Shown here: positions 1 to 8,036 of the stretch, piece by piece
Layout of the letters: each line of letters opens with the position of its first letter
How positions within the stretch are numbered: position 1 is the first letter of the stretch
Source: Nocardia aurantiaca
GTDB lineage: Bacteria; Actinomycetota; Actinomycetes; Mycobacteriales; Mycobacteriaceae
Reading direction: 5' to 3'
DNA: 64,000 nucleotides
NCBI RefSeq assembly: GCF_009708175.1
Contig: NZ_WMBB01000020.1
Span: 1-64,000, forward strand
Translations under genes and position numbers: made by a program
The notes under the pieces: generated by a model
The model's input: only the letters and a program-made list of their open reading frames with translations
What the model was told of the DNA's origin: nothing
The model's database searches: none

Positions 1-2
1 GC

Positions 3-116
3 GTCTACCGCGACTTCTTCAGCGGCACAGCGCAATCGGCCGAGACGGGACCGCAGTCGCGCCCAGGGCACGACTCACTCGAAGGCAGCAGCGAGCCGCG
101 ACCCGCCCACCGGTGA
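3..116 (+). CDS. C-terminal end of an unidentified protein (partial)
   Basis: Frame 3 is open from the window edge to a TGA at 114-116 and encodes about 37 residues starting VYRDFFSG and ending in a Ser/Pro/Glu-rich tail. Such hydrophilic tails are common at actinobacterial C-termini, but there is no family signature and the other two frames are also open here. I infer a truncated gene running in from the left; the product cannot be named. Confidence 0.3.
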   Translation, partial: VYRDFFSGTAQSAETGPQSRPGHDSLEGSSEPRPAHR

Positions 117-407
117 AGTGCTCGCCGACAATCTCTGACGTCCCCTCCCGCCCGAAGGCGGGCGACGGCACGGAGATCCTCGACTGCCACGGTGTCCCGC
201 CAAGAGCACACCATCACGTGTCGCCCGAACCAGCGGCACCCGGTTCGCGCCAGCGGCGCCCATCGAAATCCGAGGCCCGTTCGGAGATCTGCCGCGCCGT
301 TGCCATCGGGCCTGTCGCTCGGAGGGTTATCACCGGATCCACCAGACGGTGACGGCCCACGGCGGCGCAGCCGCTATGGATCGGCATGTGCGCGAGCTGC
401 AGGGAGC
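117..407. other. Intergenic stretch without a convincing gene
   Basis: Open frames exist on both strands but their translations are Arg/Pro-rich shadow sequences without a start/RBS pair. A small hairpin (CCCGCC-CGAA-GGCGGG, near 147-162) lies downstream of the partial gene and could be a weak terminator, although no T-run follows. Nothing else is recognisable. Confidence 0.5.
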
Positions 408-1394
408 TCAGTGGCTCGCCGCACCGACCACCGCGCTCCCGGTCCGGAAAGTGCGCCGATAGGCCAGCGGTGAGACACCGATGGCCTCGTGCAGGTGCTG
501 CCGCAAGGAGGCTCCGGTGGCGAATCCCACCTCACCGGCGATCCGATCCACGGAGAGGTCCGTGGTCTCCAGAAGTTCGCGGGCGCGGAATACCCGCTGC
601 TGGATCAGCCATCGGCCCGGGCTCATGCCGACCTCGTCGCGGAAGCGCCGCGCGAAGGTGCGGCCGCTCATTCGCGCCCGATCGGCGAGATCGGCCATGG
701 TCACGGGCTGGTGCAGATTCTCCAGTGCCCACTGGCGGGCCGCAGCCGTCCCCGCGGCGGCCGGGGGCGGGACCGGCTGCTCGATGAATTGGGCCTGGCC
801 GCCTTCTCGCCATGGCGGGACCACGCAGCGCCGGGCCACCATATTGGCGACTTCGCTGCCATGGTCGTTGCGAATCAGGTGCAGGCACAGGTCGACTCCG
901 GCAGTGGCGCCCGCCGAGGTCAGGATGTCGCCATCGTCGACGTACAGGACGTTCGGATCGACCCGCACCTTCGGATAGGCCCGGCCGAACCGCTCGGCGA
1001 AGTTCCAGTGCGTGGTGGCGGGGCGATCGTCGAGCAGGCCCGCCGCTGCCACCACGATCGCGCCCGTGCAGATGGACACCAGCCGCGCTCCCGGCCGGAT
1101 CACGGCCAGTGCATCCGAAACAGCCTGCGGGAGCCCGTCTTTCAGAATGGTCACAACCTCGCACGGCGGAATCACCACGGTGTCCGCGGTTTCCAGCGCG
1201 CTCGCATCGTGTGCCAGCGCGATATCGAAGTCGGAGCTACTGCGCACCGGCCGCCCGTCGAGCGAGCAGGTGACTACCTCGTACCGTCCGTCGGCCGTCC
1301 CGAACACCCGATTCGGGATGCCGAGTTCGAACGGATACACCCCGTCGAGGGCCAGGACGACGACGCGATGCGGCCGAGCAACCTCCGAGTACAT
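408..1394 (-). CDS. GlxA-family transcriptional regulator (DJ-1/PfpI + AraC HTH)
   Basis: A 328-residue regulator with the two-domain GlxA layout. Residues about 8-180 form a DJ-1/PfpI-like amidotransferase-fold sensor; the nucleophile-elbow segment VSICTGA and the following TTHW are visible. Residues about 215-315 form an AraC-type double helix-turn-helix ending in the typical GVSPLAYRRTF. In this family the N-terminal domain is a ligand sensor, usually without enzyme activity. The gene is divergent from a quinone-oxidoreductase-like gene with about 70 bp between them, and that gap holds a perfect palindrome, so control of the neighbour and of itself is likely. The ATG at 1394 gives the usual family length. 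The ligand is unknown. Confidence 0.93.
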   Translation of the reverse strand: MYSEVARPHRVVVLALDGVYPFELGIPNRVFGTADGRYEVVTCSLDGRPVRSSSDFDIALAHDASALETADTVVIPPCEVVTILKDGLPQAVSDALAVIRPGARLVSICTGAIVVAAAGLLDDRPATTHWNFAERFGRAYPKVRVDPNVLYVDDGDILTSAGATAGVDLCLHLIRNDHGSEVANMVARRCVVPPWREGGQAQFIEQPVPPPAAAGTAAARQWALENLHQPVTMADLADRARMSGRTFARRFRDEVGMSPGRWLIQQRVFRARELLETTDLSVDRIAGEVGFATGASLRQHLHEAIGVSPLAYRRTFRTGSAVVGAASH

Positions 1395-1412
1395 GGCGCA
1401 ATCCTATCGAAT

Positions 1413-1430
1413 AATGGCAATCGTGCCATT
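1413..1430. promoter_or_regulatory. Palindromic candidate operator AATGGCA-ATCG-TGCCATT
   Basis: Perfect inverted repeat with 7-bp arms and a 4-nt spacer, centred between the divergent starts at 1394 and 1465. Its position and symmetry suit a dimeric regulator. I infer that the adjacent GlxA-type protein binds it. Confidence 0.5.
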
Positions 1431-1464
1431 TTCTCCCGGCTCTTCCGGCGGCAAGCTGAGAGGC

Positions 1465-2433
1465 ATGAGCGAGAATGACATCACCATTCCCACCACCATG
1501 AAGGCCATCGGCCAGGACACGCTCGGCGGTCCCGAAGTCCTGCACGAAGTGGAACTTCCGGTGCCGCAGCCCGGTCCGAGCGAGATCCTGGTGCGGGTGC
1601 GCGCCACCGCCCTGAACCCGACCGACTGGGGCCACCGCCGCCGCGCCGGCCTGTTCCTGCCCCCGCCTCCGTTCGTGCTGGGCTGGGACGTCTCCGGAGA
1701 GGTGGTGGCGACCGGCATCGGCGTCACCCTGTTCAAGCCCGGCGACGAGGTGTTCGGCATGCTCCCCTACCCGCACGGACACGGCGCGGCCGCCGAATAC
1801 GTCACCGGGCCCGCCCGGGCCTTCGCCCGCAAGCCCGCCAACCTCGACCACGCGCAGGCCGCCGCGATCCCACTGGCCGCCCTGACCGCCTACCAGGCAC
1901 TGGTCGACACCGCGAATGCGCGGGCCGGGCAACGGGTTCTGATCCACGCGGCCGCCGGTGGCGTCGGGCATTTCGCGGTGCAGATCGCCAAGGCGCTCGG
2001 CGCGTACGTGATCGGCACCGCCAGCGCCGCCAATCACGAATTCCTGCGCGGCATCGGCGTCGACGAGGCACTCGACTACCGCACCACCGATTTCGCCGAA
2101 ACGGTTCGCGATGTCGATATGGTCCTCGACCCGATCGACGCCGACCATGCCCAGCGTTCCCTGCGCACGCTGCGGCCCGGCGGGATCCTGGTCTCCCTGC
2201 GCGCCAACGGCGGTGACCACTACAAGGCCGACGCCGAGAAGCTGGGCGTGCGCGCCGAGATCCTCCTCGTCGAGGCCGATCACACCGGTATGGACGCACT
2301 GCGCGAACTCGCCGAATCCGGCGCGCTGCGCCCCACCATCGCGGGCACCTTCCCGCTCGCCGACGCCGCCAAGGCCCACGCTCTCGGCGAGACCGGCCGT
2401 ACCGTCGGCAAACTCGTCCTCACGGTCGACTGA
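1465..2433 (+). CDS. NADP-dependent zinc-independent oxidoreductase (quinone oxidoreductase family)
   Basis: A 322-residue medium-chain dehydrogenase/reductase. The N-terminal GroES-like fold (about residues 20-125) opens with the family's GGPEVL segment. The Rossmann fold begins at AAAGGVGHFAVQIAKALGA with the GGVG nucleotide loop. The cysteine ligands of zinc alcohol dehydrogenases are absent, which places it with zeta-crystallin-like quinone or enone reductases that reduce electrophilic carbonyls with NADPH. The reading frame is open upstream, but the ATG at 1465 matches the family N-terminus and follows a GAGAGG ribosome binding site. It is divergent from, and probably controlled by, the GlxA-type regulator. 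The substrate is not evident. Confidence 0.92.
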   Translation: MSENDITIPTTMKAIGQDTLGGPEVLHEVELPVPQPGPSEILVRVRATALNPTDWGHRRRAGLFLPPPPFVLGWDVSGEVVATGIGVTLFKPGDEVFGMLPYPHGHGAAAEYVTGPARAFARKPANLDHAQAAAIPLAALTAYQALVDTANARAGQRVLIHAAAGGVGHFAVQIAKALGAYVIGTASAANHEFLRGIGVDEALDYRTTDFAETVRDVDMVLDPIDADHAQRSLRTLRPGGILVSLRANGGDHYKADAEKLGVRAEILLVEADHTGMDALRELAESGALRPTIAGTFPLADAAKAHALGETGRTVGKLVLTVD

Positions 2434-2443
2434 AGCACCGAGA

Positions 2444-2484
2444 GAAGCGCGCCACTCAGCGGAAAACGGTGAGCGGCGCGCTTC
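2444..2484. terminator. Bidirectional hairpin terminator between convergent genes
   Basis: A 15-bp stem with one mismatch (arms 2444-2458 and 2470-2484) and an 11-nt loop lies between the convergent oxidoreductase gene and ruvB. CTTTC follows on the plus side. Placement between two converging stops supports a shared terminator. Confidence 0.78.
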
Positions 2485-2517
2485 CTTTCACGGTGGAAGT
2501 TCGCACCGGTGAACGGT

Positions 2518-3606
2518 TCACGGCTCGAACAGATCCATTTGCGGCTCGTGACGCCGCACTTCGATCGATCCGAAAACCAGATCGGTGGGCGGGACCAGGC
2601 CGAGGTGTTCCCACGCGGCCGCGGTGGCGATGCGGCCGCGGGGTGTCCGCGCTACCAGACCGGCTCGCACCAGGAAGGGTTCACACACCTCCTCGACCGT
2701 CGCCGCTTCCTCGCCGACCGCCACGGCGAGGGTCGAGACACCGACCGGGCCGCCGTTGAAGCTGCGGATCAGCGCGCTCAGCACCGCGCGATCGAGGCGG
2801 TCCAGGCCCAGCGCGTCCACGTCGTACACCGCCAGTGCGGCACCGGCGATTTCGCGCGTGACCAGGCCGTCGGCCTTGACCTCGGCGTAGTCGCGCACGC
2901 GGCGGAGCAGCCGGTTCGCGATACGGGGCGTGCCGCGGGAGCGTCCGGCGATTTCGGCCGCCGCGTCGGACTCCAAGCGCACCCCCAGGATTCGGGCCGA
3001 GCGTTCCAGGATCTGCTGCAGCTCCTCAGGTTCGTAGAAGTCCATATGGCCGGTGAAGCCGAACCTGTCACGCAGCGGCCCCGTCAGCGCGCCGGAGCGA
3101 GTTGTCGCGCCGACCAGCGTGAACGGGGCGATGTCCAGCGGAATCGACGTCGCGCCAGGGCCTTTCCCGACCACAACGTCCACGCGGAAGTCCTCCATCG
3201 CGAGGTACAGCATTTCCTCGGCGGGCCGGGCCATACGGTGGATCTCGTCGATGAACAACACGTCGCCCTCGACCAGATTGCTCAGCATGGCGGCCAGGTC
3301 GCCGGCGCGTTCCAGCGCGGGGCCGGACGTGAGCCGCAATGCGGTGCCCAGCTCTCCGGCGATGATCATGGCCATACTCGTCTTGCCCAGACCCGGCGGG
3401 CCCGACAGCAGGACGTGGTCCGGGGTACCGCCGCGCAGTTTCGCCCCGCGCAGCACCAGCGCCAGCTGTTCGCGTACCCGCGGCTGCCCGATGAAGTCAT
3501 CGAGGGACTTCGGGCGCAGGCTGGCCTCGATCTCGCCGTCGGAGTGCAGATAGCTTGCGTTGACAGCGGATTCGGTGTCGTCGATCTCGTCGAACTCGTC
3601 GGTCAT
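2518..3606 (-). CDS. ruvB: Holliday junction branch migration ATPase RuvB
   Basis: A 362-residue AAA+ motor that drives branch migration of Holliday junctions with RuvA before RuvC cleavage. Walker A (GPPGLGKT) and Walker B with sensor (DEIHR) are clear, followed by the arginine-finger region (GATTRSG...LRDRFG) and the C-terminal winged helix (RTPRGR). The length matches actinobacterial RuvB. It is last in the minus-strand order ruvC-ruvA-ruvB, starting 6 bp after the ruvA stop, so it is co-transcribed. Actinobacterial ruvCAB is often induced by DNA damage, but I did not identify a SOS box here. Confidence 0.98.
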   Translation of the reverse strand: MTDEFDEIDDTESAVNASYLHSDGEIEASLRPKSLDDFIGQPRVREQLALVLRGAKLRGGTPDHVLLSGPPGLGKTSMAMIIAGELGTALRLTSGPALERAGDLAAMLSNLVEGDVLFIDEIHRMARPAEEMLYLAMEDFRVDVVVGKGPGATSIPLDIAPFTLVGATTRSGALTGPLRDRFGFTGHMDFYEPEELQQILERSARILGVRLESDAAAEIAGRSRGTPRIANRLLRRVRDYAEVKADGLVTREIAGAALAVYDVDALGLDRLDRAVLSALIRSFNGGPVGVSTLAVAVGEEAATVEEVCEPFLVRAGLVARTPRGRIATAAAWEHLGLVPPTDLVFGSIEVRRHEPQMDLFEP

Positions 3607-3612
3607 GGCGGC

Positions 3613-4218
3613 CTATCGATTCTTGCCCAGCAGCCCGAGCGCCGTGCGCAGCGCCTGCGAGGTGCCGATGCCCGGTTCGTCGGCCAGCACCGCGTCCACC
3701 GCGCCCTCGGCCTGCCGCGCCGGGAAACCCAGCCCGATGAGCGCGTCCACCACCTGCTCGCGCACCGGGGTGGTCATGGGCGCGGGCCCGGATCCGGGCG
3801 GGCCGGACTGCACCGGAACCAGATTCACCTTGTCCCGCAGCTCGACCACCATCCGCTCGGCCCCGCGTTTGCCGATGCCCGGCACCCGGGTCAGCGCCGC
3901 CACATTCGATTCCGCGAGCGCCTTGCGCAGCGCCTCAGGCTCCAGCACCGCCAGCACCGCCATGGCCAGCTTCGGGCCGACGCCGGATACGGTCTGCAAC
4001 AGTCCGAACAGCTCCCGCGCCTCGGTGTCGGCGAAGCCGAACAGGGTCATGGAGTCCTCGCGCACGATCATGGTCGTGTAGAGCCGGGCGTCCTCGCCGC
4101 GAGTGAGCCCGGCCAGGGTGGCCGGAGTGGCATTGAGCCGGTAGCCGACCCCCGCGGCCTCGATGACCACATGGTCGAGCCCGATCTCGAGCACCTCGCC
4201 GCGTACCGACGCGATCAC
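3613..4218 (-). CDS. ruvA: Holliday junction branch migration protein RuvA
   Basis: A 201-residue DNA-binding tetramer subunit that holds the four-way junction and loads RuvB. The N-terminal OB fold begins (GTG start) IASVRGEVLEIG. Two helix-hairpin-helix motifs follow (TVSGVGPKLAMAVLA and RVPGIGKRGAERMVVELRDK), then a Gly/Pro linker and the C-terminal RuvB-binding domain. The GTG at 4218 overlaps the ruvC stop by four bases (GTGA), which indicates translational coupling and decides the start; the frame itself is open much further upstream. Confidence 0.97.
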   Translation of the reverse strand: MIASVRGEVLEIGLDHVVIEAAGVGYRLNATPATLAGLTRGEDARLYTTMIVREDSMTLFGFADTEARELFGLLQTVSGVGPKLAMAVLAVLEPEALRKALAESNVAALTRVPGIGKRGAERMVVELRDKVNLVPVQSGPPGSGPAPMTTPVREQVVDALIGLGFPARQAEGAVDAVLADEPGIGTSQALRTALGLLGKNR

Positions 4219-4784
4219 CGAATTACCGCCTTCCGTTGCTGGGCAAGCCTTTCCTCGTACATGCGCCGCTGCCGCTCCGCCATCGCCTCCGCCTTGGCCA
4301 TGCGTTCCAGCATGGGCGCACGCCAGCAGTGGCAGATGGCCAGGGCGAGCGCGTCCGCGGCGTCGGCGGGCTTGGGCGCGACAGCCAGCCCGAGGATACG
4401 GGTCACCATGGCGGTCACTTGCGCCTTGTCCGCCGAACCGTTGCCGGTGACCGCCGCCTTCACCTGAGACGGAGTGTGGAAGTGCACCGGGATCTGGCGT
4501 CGCGCGGCGGCCAGGGCGATGACGCCGCCCGCCTGCGCGGTGGCCATGGCGGTGCGCACATTGTGCTGGGAGAAGACGCGTTCGATGGCCACGACTTCCG
4601 GCTCGTGGGTGTCCATCCAGGCTTCGGCGGCGTCGGCGACGCGCAGAAGTCGTTGCGCCAGTTCCATTTCCGGCGGCGTCCGCACCACGTCGACCTGGAG
4701 CATGGAAAGCTGCCGACCCGTGCCGCCCACGACCATGCTGAGCCCGCACCGGGTGAGCCCGGGGTCGACGCCCATCACCCGCAC
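4215..4784 (-). CDS. ruvC: Crossover junction endodeoxyribonuclease RuvC
   Basis: A 189-residue RNase H-fold resolvase that cuts Holliday junctions symmetrically. Catalytic acidic residues are visible in VMGVDPGLTRCGLS (Asp), AIERVFSQ (Glu) and PADAADALALAICH (two Asp). I chose the GTG at 4784, giving VRVMGVDPG, because a GAGAGGGG ribosome binding site precedes it and mycobacterial RuvC begins there; an ATG 63 bases upstream is possible but lacks support. It is first gene of ruvCAB and overlaps ruvA by four bases. Confidence 0.96.
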   Translation of the reverse strand: MRVMGVDPGLTRCGLSMVVGGTGRQLSMLQVDVVRTPPEMELAQRLLRVADAAEAWMDTHEPEVVAIERVFSQHNVRTAMATAQAGGVIALAAARRQIPVHFHTPSQVKAAVTGNGSADKAQVTAMVTRILGLAVAPKPADAADALALAICHCWRAPMLERMAKAEAMAERQRRMYEERLAQQRKAVIR

Positions 4785-4895
4785 CGAAACCCCTCTCACC
4801 GCGAACGAACAACTGTTCGAGAGTCTAACGGACCCTCGCGGCGACATGGTCCATCGACACGGGCGGTCCCGGTGCGGGCTCGGGTGATCCGCGGA

Positions 4896-5339
4896 TCAGG
4901 AACCGCTGGGCGCGGGGGCGGGCCGCGCCCGGCCGCTGTTGTCGACCACGGCGCTGAGGTACTCGATACCCCTCAGATAGCTGGGCTCATACGTGTCCGG
5001 CTCGGTCACCATCGGCGGCGTGCTCCAGGTGCCGTCGGAGTTCATCGAGGGCGTTCCGGGACGCATCCCCCCGGACACCCATCGCCCGGTGCACCCGGCC
5101 TGCACCTCCTCGGTGGAGTGGCTGTTCACCCAGACCGAGATCTCGTGCGCGCCATCGAATCCCGAGCAGAGTACCCGCGCCTGGATCCGGTAGATGTCGT
5201 CGGTGTCGTTGCGGCAGCTGTGCTCGCTGCAGGACACCCCCTCGGCCAGATCCTTGGCGAAGGCCGCCGGGGCCAGTGCACCAGCCGCGGCGGTGATCAG
5301 GGCCGCAGCGCCCAGACCGACCAGCAACCGTTGAGCCAT
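4896..5339 (-). CDS. Secreted protein of unknown function
   Basis: A 147-residue exported protein. Residues 1-28 are a Sec signal peptide (MAQRLLV, an Ala/Leu-rich core, then AFA before KDLAEG). The mature part has four cysteines that could pair (EGVSCSEHSC, RVLCSGF, QAGCTGRW) and ends in a Pro/Ala tail. I do not recognise a family; small disulfide-stabilised secreted proteins like this are common in Nocardia. The ATG at 5339 is preceded by AGGAG about 11 nt upstream. It lies alone between ruvC and the macro-domain gene on the minus strand. Confidence 0.75.
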   Translation of the reverse strand: MAQRLLVGLGAAALITAAAGALAPAAFAKDLAEGVSCSEHSCRNDTDDIYRIQARVLCSGFDGAHEISVWVNSHSTEEVQAGCTGRWVSGGMRPGTPSMNSDGTWSTPPMVTEPDTYEPSYLRGIEYLSAVVDNSGRARPAPAPSGS

Positions 5340-5436
5340 GTGTGAATCAACTCCTATCGACTGTGACCCGACCCGGGATTCAGCTTGTCGCACAGGAGGT
5401 TTGGCGCGCATCGGGGTAAACCCGGAATTCGCGGGT

Positions 5437-5961
5437 TCAGACCCCCCGATCCGCTGCGAGTGCCGCGGCGTAGGTTCGCAGGGCCTCCTCGGAGAAGAGC
5501 ACGAACCGCACCTCCCGCACCCGGGTTTCGGCGCGGCGCACGGTCTCGACGGCGATGCGCGCGCCGTCGTCCATGGGCCAGCCGTACACACCCGTGGAGA
5601 CGGCGGGGAACGCCACGATCCCCGCACCCAGTTCGTCGGCGACACGCAATGATTCGCGGTAGCACGAGGCCAGCAGGGCGGCACGGTCCTCGGTCGCCGA
5701 CCACACGGGGCCGACGGTATGAATCACCCAGCGGGCAGAGAGGTTTCCGGCGGTGGTGGCGACCGCCTGCCCGGTCGGCAGGCCGCGGCCGTAGCGGGAC
5801 GCCCGCAGGGCGCGACAGGCGGCGAGGATCTCGGGTCCGCCCTTGCGGTGGATCGCCCCGTCCACTCCCCCGCCGCCGAGCAGGGAGGAGTTCGCCGCGT
5901 TCACTATGGCATCCACATCTTGTTCGGTGATATCGCCACGAACGGCGCGCAATTCGGGCAT
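5437..5961 (-). CDS. Macro-domain protein (O-acetyl-ADP-ribose deacetylase type)
   Basis: A 174-residue single macro domain. It contains the family hallmarks: GDITEQDVDAIVNAANSS near the N-terminus, the GGGGVDGAIHRKGG substrate loop, the GQAVATTAGNL segment, IHTVGPVW, and the phosphate-binding IVAFPAVSTGVYGWP. MacroD/YmdB-type enzymes hydrolyse O-acetyl-ADP-ribose or remove ADP-ribose from acidic residues in the cytosol. The Asn-Ala-Ala-Asn and Gly-rich loop needed for activity are intact. It lies just beyond the yebC terminator, so it likely has its own promoter. Confidence 0.93.
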   Translation of the reverse strand: MPELRAVRGDITEQDVDAIVNAANSSLLGGGGVDGAIHRKGGPEILAACRALRASRYGRGLPTGQAVATTAGNLSARWVIHTVGPVWSATEDRAALLASCYRESLRVADELGAGIVAFPAVSTGVYGWPMDDGARIAVETVRRAETRVREVRFVLFSEEALRTYAAALAADRGV

Positions 5962-6005
5962 GCCGAAATTCTCGCACCGGGCATCGGCGGAACCCGAACG
6001 TACGA

Positions 6006-6040
6006 CGCGGGCCGCCTCCCGGTTCGGGAGGCGGCCCGCG
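6006..6040. terminator. Strong hairpin terminator downstream of yebC
   Basis: A perfect 16-bp GC-rich stem (6006-6021 and 6025-6040) with a 3-nt GTT loop, 15 bp after the yebC stop. No T-run follows, as is usual for actinobacterial hairpin terminators. Confidence 0.85.
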
Positions 6041-6054
6041 TGATCGGAGCTCGG

Positions 6055-6807
6055 TCAGGCGTCGAGCTCGGCCAGCACCTCGTCGGAGACGTCGATGTTG
6101 GTGAAGACGTTCTGCACGTCGTCGCAGTCCTCGAGAGCGTCGACCAGCTTGAACACCTTGCGGGCGAGGTCGGCGTCGGCGGGGACGGAGACCGACGGCT
6201 GGAAGCCGGATTCGGCCGAAATGTAGTCGATGCCGGCTTCTTGCAGCGCGCTGCGGACCGCGATCAGGTCACCCGGCTCGGAGATGATCTCGAACTCCTC
6301 GCCCAGGTCGTTGACCTCTTCGGCGCCCGCGTCCAGCACGGCCATGAGGACGTCGTCCTCGCTCTGACCGGCCTTGTCCAGCGTCACCACGCCCTTGCGG
6401 GAGAACAGGTAGGACACCGAGCCCGGGTCGGCCATGGTGCCGCCGTTGCGGGTGACCGCGACGCGGACCTCGCCCGCCGCGCGGTTGCGGTTGTCGGTGA
6501 GGCATTCGATCAACACGGCGACACCGCTGGGGCCGTAGCCCTCGTACATGATGGTCTGCCAGTCGGCACCACCGGCTTCTTCGCCGCCACCGCGCTTACG
6601 GGCCCGCTCGATGTTGTCCTGCGGCACCGAGTTCTTCTTGGCCTTCTGGATGGCGTCGTAGAGCGTCGGGTTGCCATCCGGGTCACCACCACCGGTGCGC
6701 GCCGCGACCTCGATATTCTTGATCAGCTTGGCGAACAGCTTGCCGCGCTTGGCGTCGAGGGCAGCCTTCTTGTGCTTGGTGGTGGCCCATTTTGAATGGC
6801 CGCTCAT
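6055..6807 (-). CDS. YebC/PmpR-family protein
   Basis: A 250-residue protein with the full YebC signature: N-terminal SGHSKWATTKHKKAALDAKRGKLF, the middle KKNSVPQDNIERA segment, and an acidic C-terminal half. Members are described either as DNA-binding regulators or, more recently, as ribosome-associated factors that relieve stalling at proline stretches; the sequence does not decide between them. It sits between pdxT and the ruv genes, as in mycobacteria. A start at 6807 is supported by an AGGAAG/AGGG ribosome binding site. A long hairpin follows the stop. Confidence 0.97.
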   Translation of the reverse strand: MSGHSKWATTKHKKAALDAKRGKLFAKLIKNIEVAARTGGGDPDGNPTLYDAIQKAKKNSVPQDNIERARKRGGGEEAGGADWQTIMYEGYGPSGVAVLIECLTDNRNRAAGEVRVAVTRNGGTMADPGSVSYLFSRKGVVTLDKAGQSEDDVLMAVLDAGAEEVNDLGEEFEIISEPGDLIAVRSALQEAGIDYISAESGFQPSVSVPADADLARKVFKLVDALEDCDDVQNVFTNIDVSDEVLAELDA

Positions 6808-6872
6808 TCCCTACTTCCTCGTTTCCGGGGGCTCGAGTGATTCTCGAGTGGTTTCCGACATTCGAGAGTACG

Positions 6873-7496
6873 TCAGACTCCGACGCGCGGTCGCACCACG
6901 GTGTCGACGAACAGCCTGTGCACCCGCAGATCGCCGGTTACCTCCGGATGGAAGGAGGTCGCCATGACATTGCCCTGACGCACCGCGACAATGCGCCCGG
7001 CGGCCGGGCCCGCGGGCACCCGGGCCAGGACCTCGACGCCGTCGCCCGCCCGCTCGACCCAGGGGGCGCGGATGAACACGGCGCGGACCGGGCCGTCGTC
7101 GAGGCCCGCGAAGTCCAAGTCGGTCTCGAAGGAGTCGACCTGTCGTCCGAAGGCATTGCGGCGCACGGTCATATCGATGCCGTGCAGCGGCTGCATGTCC
7201 GGGCGCGTATCGAGCACCTCGGAGGCGAGCAGGATCATGCCGGCGCAGGACCCGTAGGCGGGCAGGCCGTCACGCAGCCGCTGCCGGACCGGTTCCAGCA
7301 GATCGAAGACTTCCAGCAGTCTGCTGATGGCGGTGGACTCCCCGCCGGGCAGTATCAGACCGTCGATGGCGGCCAACTCGGATTCGCGGCGCACGGGCAC
7401 CACATCCGCCCCGCACGCCTCGAGAGCATGCAGGTGTTCACGCACATCGCCCTGCAGCGCCAGCACACCAATCGTCGGTTTCACGACGTCGAGCAT
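6873..7496 (-). CDS. pdxT: Pyridoxal 5'-phosphate synthase glutaminase subunit PdxT
   Basis: A 207-residue class-I glutaminase that hydrolyses glutamine and passes ammonia to PdxS for vitamin B6 synthesis. Visible motifs: IGVLALQGDVREH at the start, GLILPGGESTA, the nucleophile elbow YGSCAGMI, and the His-Glu pair in SFHPEVTGD. The usual N-terminus corresponds to a GTG at 7484 (VKPTIGV); the ATG at 7496 adds four residues. Neither has a clear ribosome binding site, and a TATGCT box seven bases before the GTG makes a leaderless transcript possible. Its partner pdxS is about 3.8 kb away at 11253-12155, beyond tesB. Confidence 0.96.
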   Translation of the reverse strand: MLDVVKPTIGVLALQGDVREHLHALEACGADVVPVRRESELAAIDGLILPGGESTAISRLLEVFDLLEPVRQRLRDGLPAYGSCAGMILLASEVLDTRPDMQPLHGIDMTVRRNAFGRQVDSFETDLDFAGLDDGPVRAVFIRAPWVERAGDGVEVLARVPAGPAAGRIVAVRQGNVMATSFHPEVTGDLRVHRLFVDTVVRPRVGV

Positions 7497-7573
7497 ACGT
7501 TTGCGGGGTGTGTGGCCCTGCTCACCCAGGGCGTCAGGGTTCGGTCAGGACGAGTGTCCACGAGGCATGTGCG

Positions 7574-7973
7574 GTGAACACTCCCGAATGTGACCGATGT
7601 GCTACCGCACACCTCGCCCGGGCCGTGTGGTGGCGTGAACCCGAGTCCGGCCGTCCCGGGATCATCGTGCTCAATCTCCACGGCATCCGCGCGGGCGAGA
7701 ACATCACGGTCTTCACCAAGGAGTGGGAGGCCTGGCATCCGAATATGCGCCTCGTTCTGCTCGAGGACGGCGATTCGACAGTGGGCGGCCCGGTGGCGCG
7801 CTATGTCGCCGACCATTTCACCGGCCGGCGCAAGGTGGTGGTGATCGCCGAGGTCGAGCCGTCCGCCGGCTGGAACCGCGTGCTGCCCAGCCACCGCAGC
7901 GACCGAGCTGGAGCGGGTGCCGCGCAGGATGTCCGACACCGTGGTGCGCCACCTGCGCGTGCAAACCTCCTGA
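7574..7973 (+). pseudogene. Hypothetical protein gene with an apparent single-base frameshift
   Basis: From the GTG at 7574 the frame encodes a well-composed sequence (NTPECDRCATAHLARAVWW, GIIVLNLHGIRAGENI, RLVLLEDGDSTVGGPVA) as far as GWNRVLPS near 7891. There the frame degrades, while the +1 frame continues sensibly (TAATELERVPRRMSDTVV) to a TGA at 7971-7973. Removing one C in the run AGCCACC would give a continuous protein of about 132 residues. A terminator hairpin follows the second-frame stop, which supports that end. I do not recognise the family. It may be a sequencing error, a recent mutation or, less likely, programmed frameshifting. Confidence 0.55.
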
Positions 7974-7991
7974 CCGATTCCGAATGTATTG

Positions 7992-8020
7992 GCGCGCCGC
8001 CGAATTCACCGGCGGCGCGC
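7992..8020. terminator. Hairpin terminator between convergent genes
   Basis: An 11-bp perfect GC stem (7992-8002 with 8010-8020) and 7-nt loop AATTCAC lies between the stop of the frameshifted gene and the converging tesB stop at 8037. Confidence 0.72.
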
Positions 8021-8036
8021 TCGATTCGACTGCGAC

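Noticed and set aside
2509..4467. A 652-codon open frame on the plus strand opposite ruvB and ruvA
   Set aside because: It mirrors the codon structure of real genes in GC-rich DNA; the translation is His/Gln/Arg-rich without family features, and ruvB/ruvA are certain.
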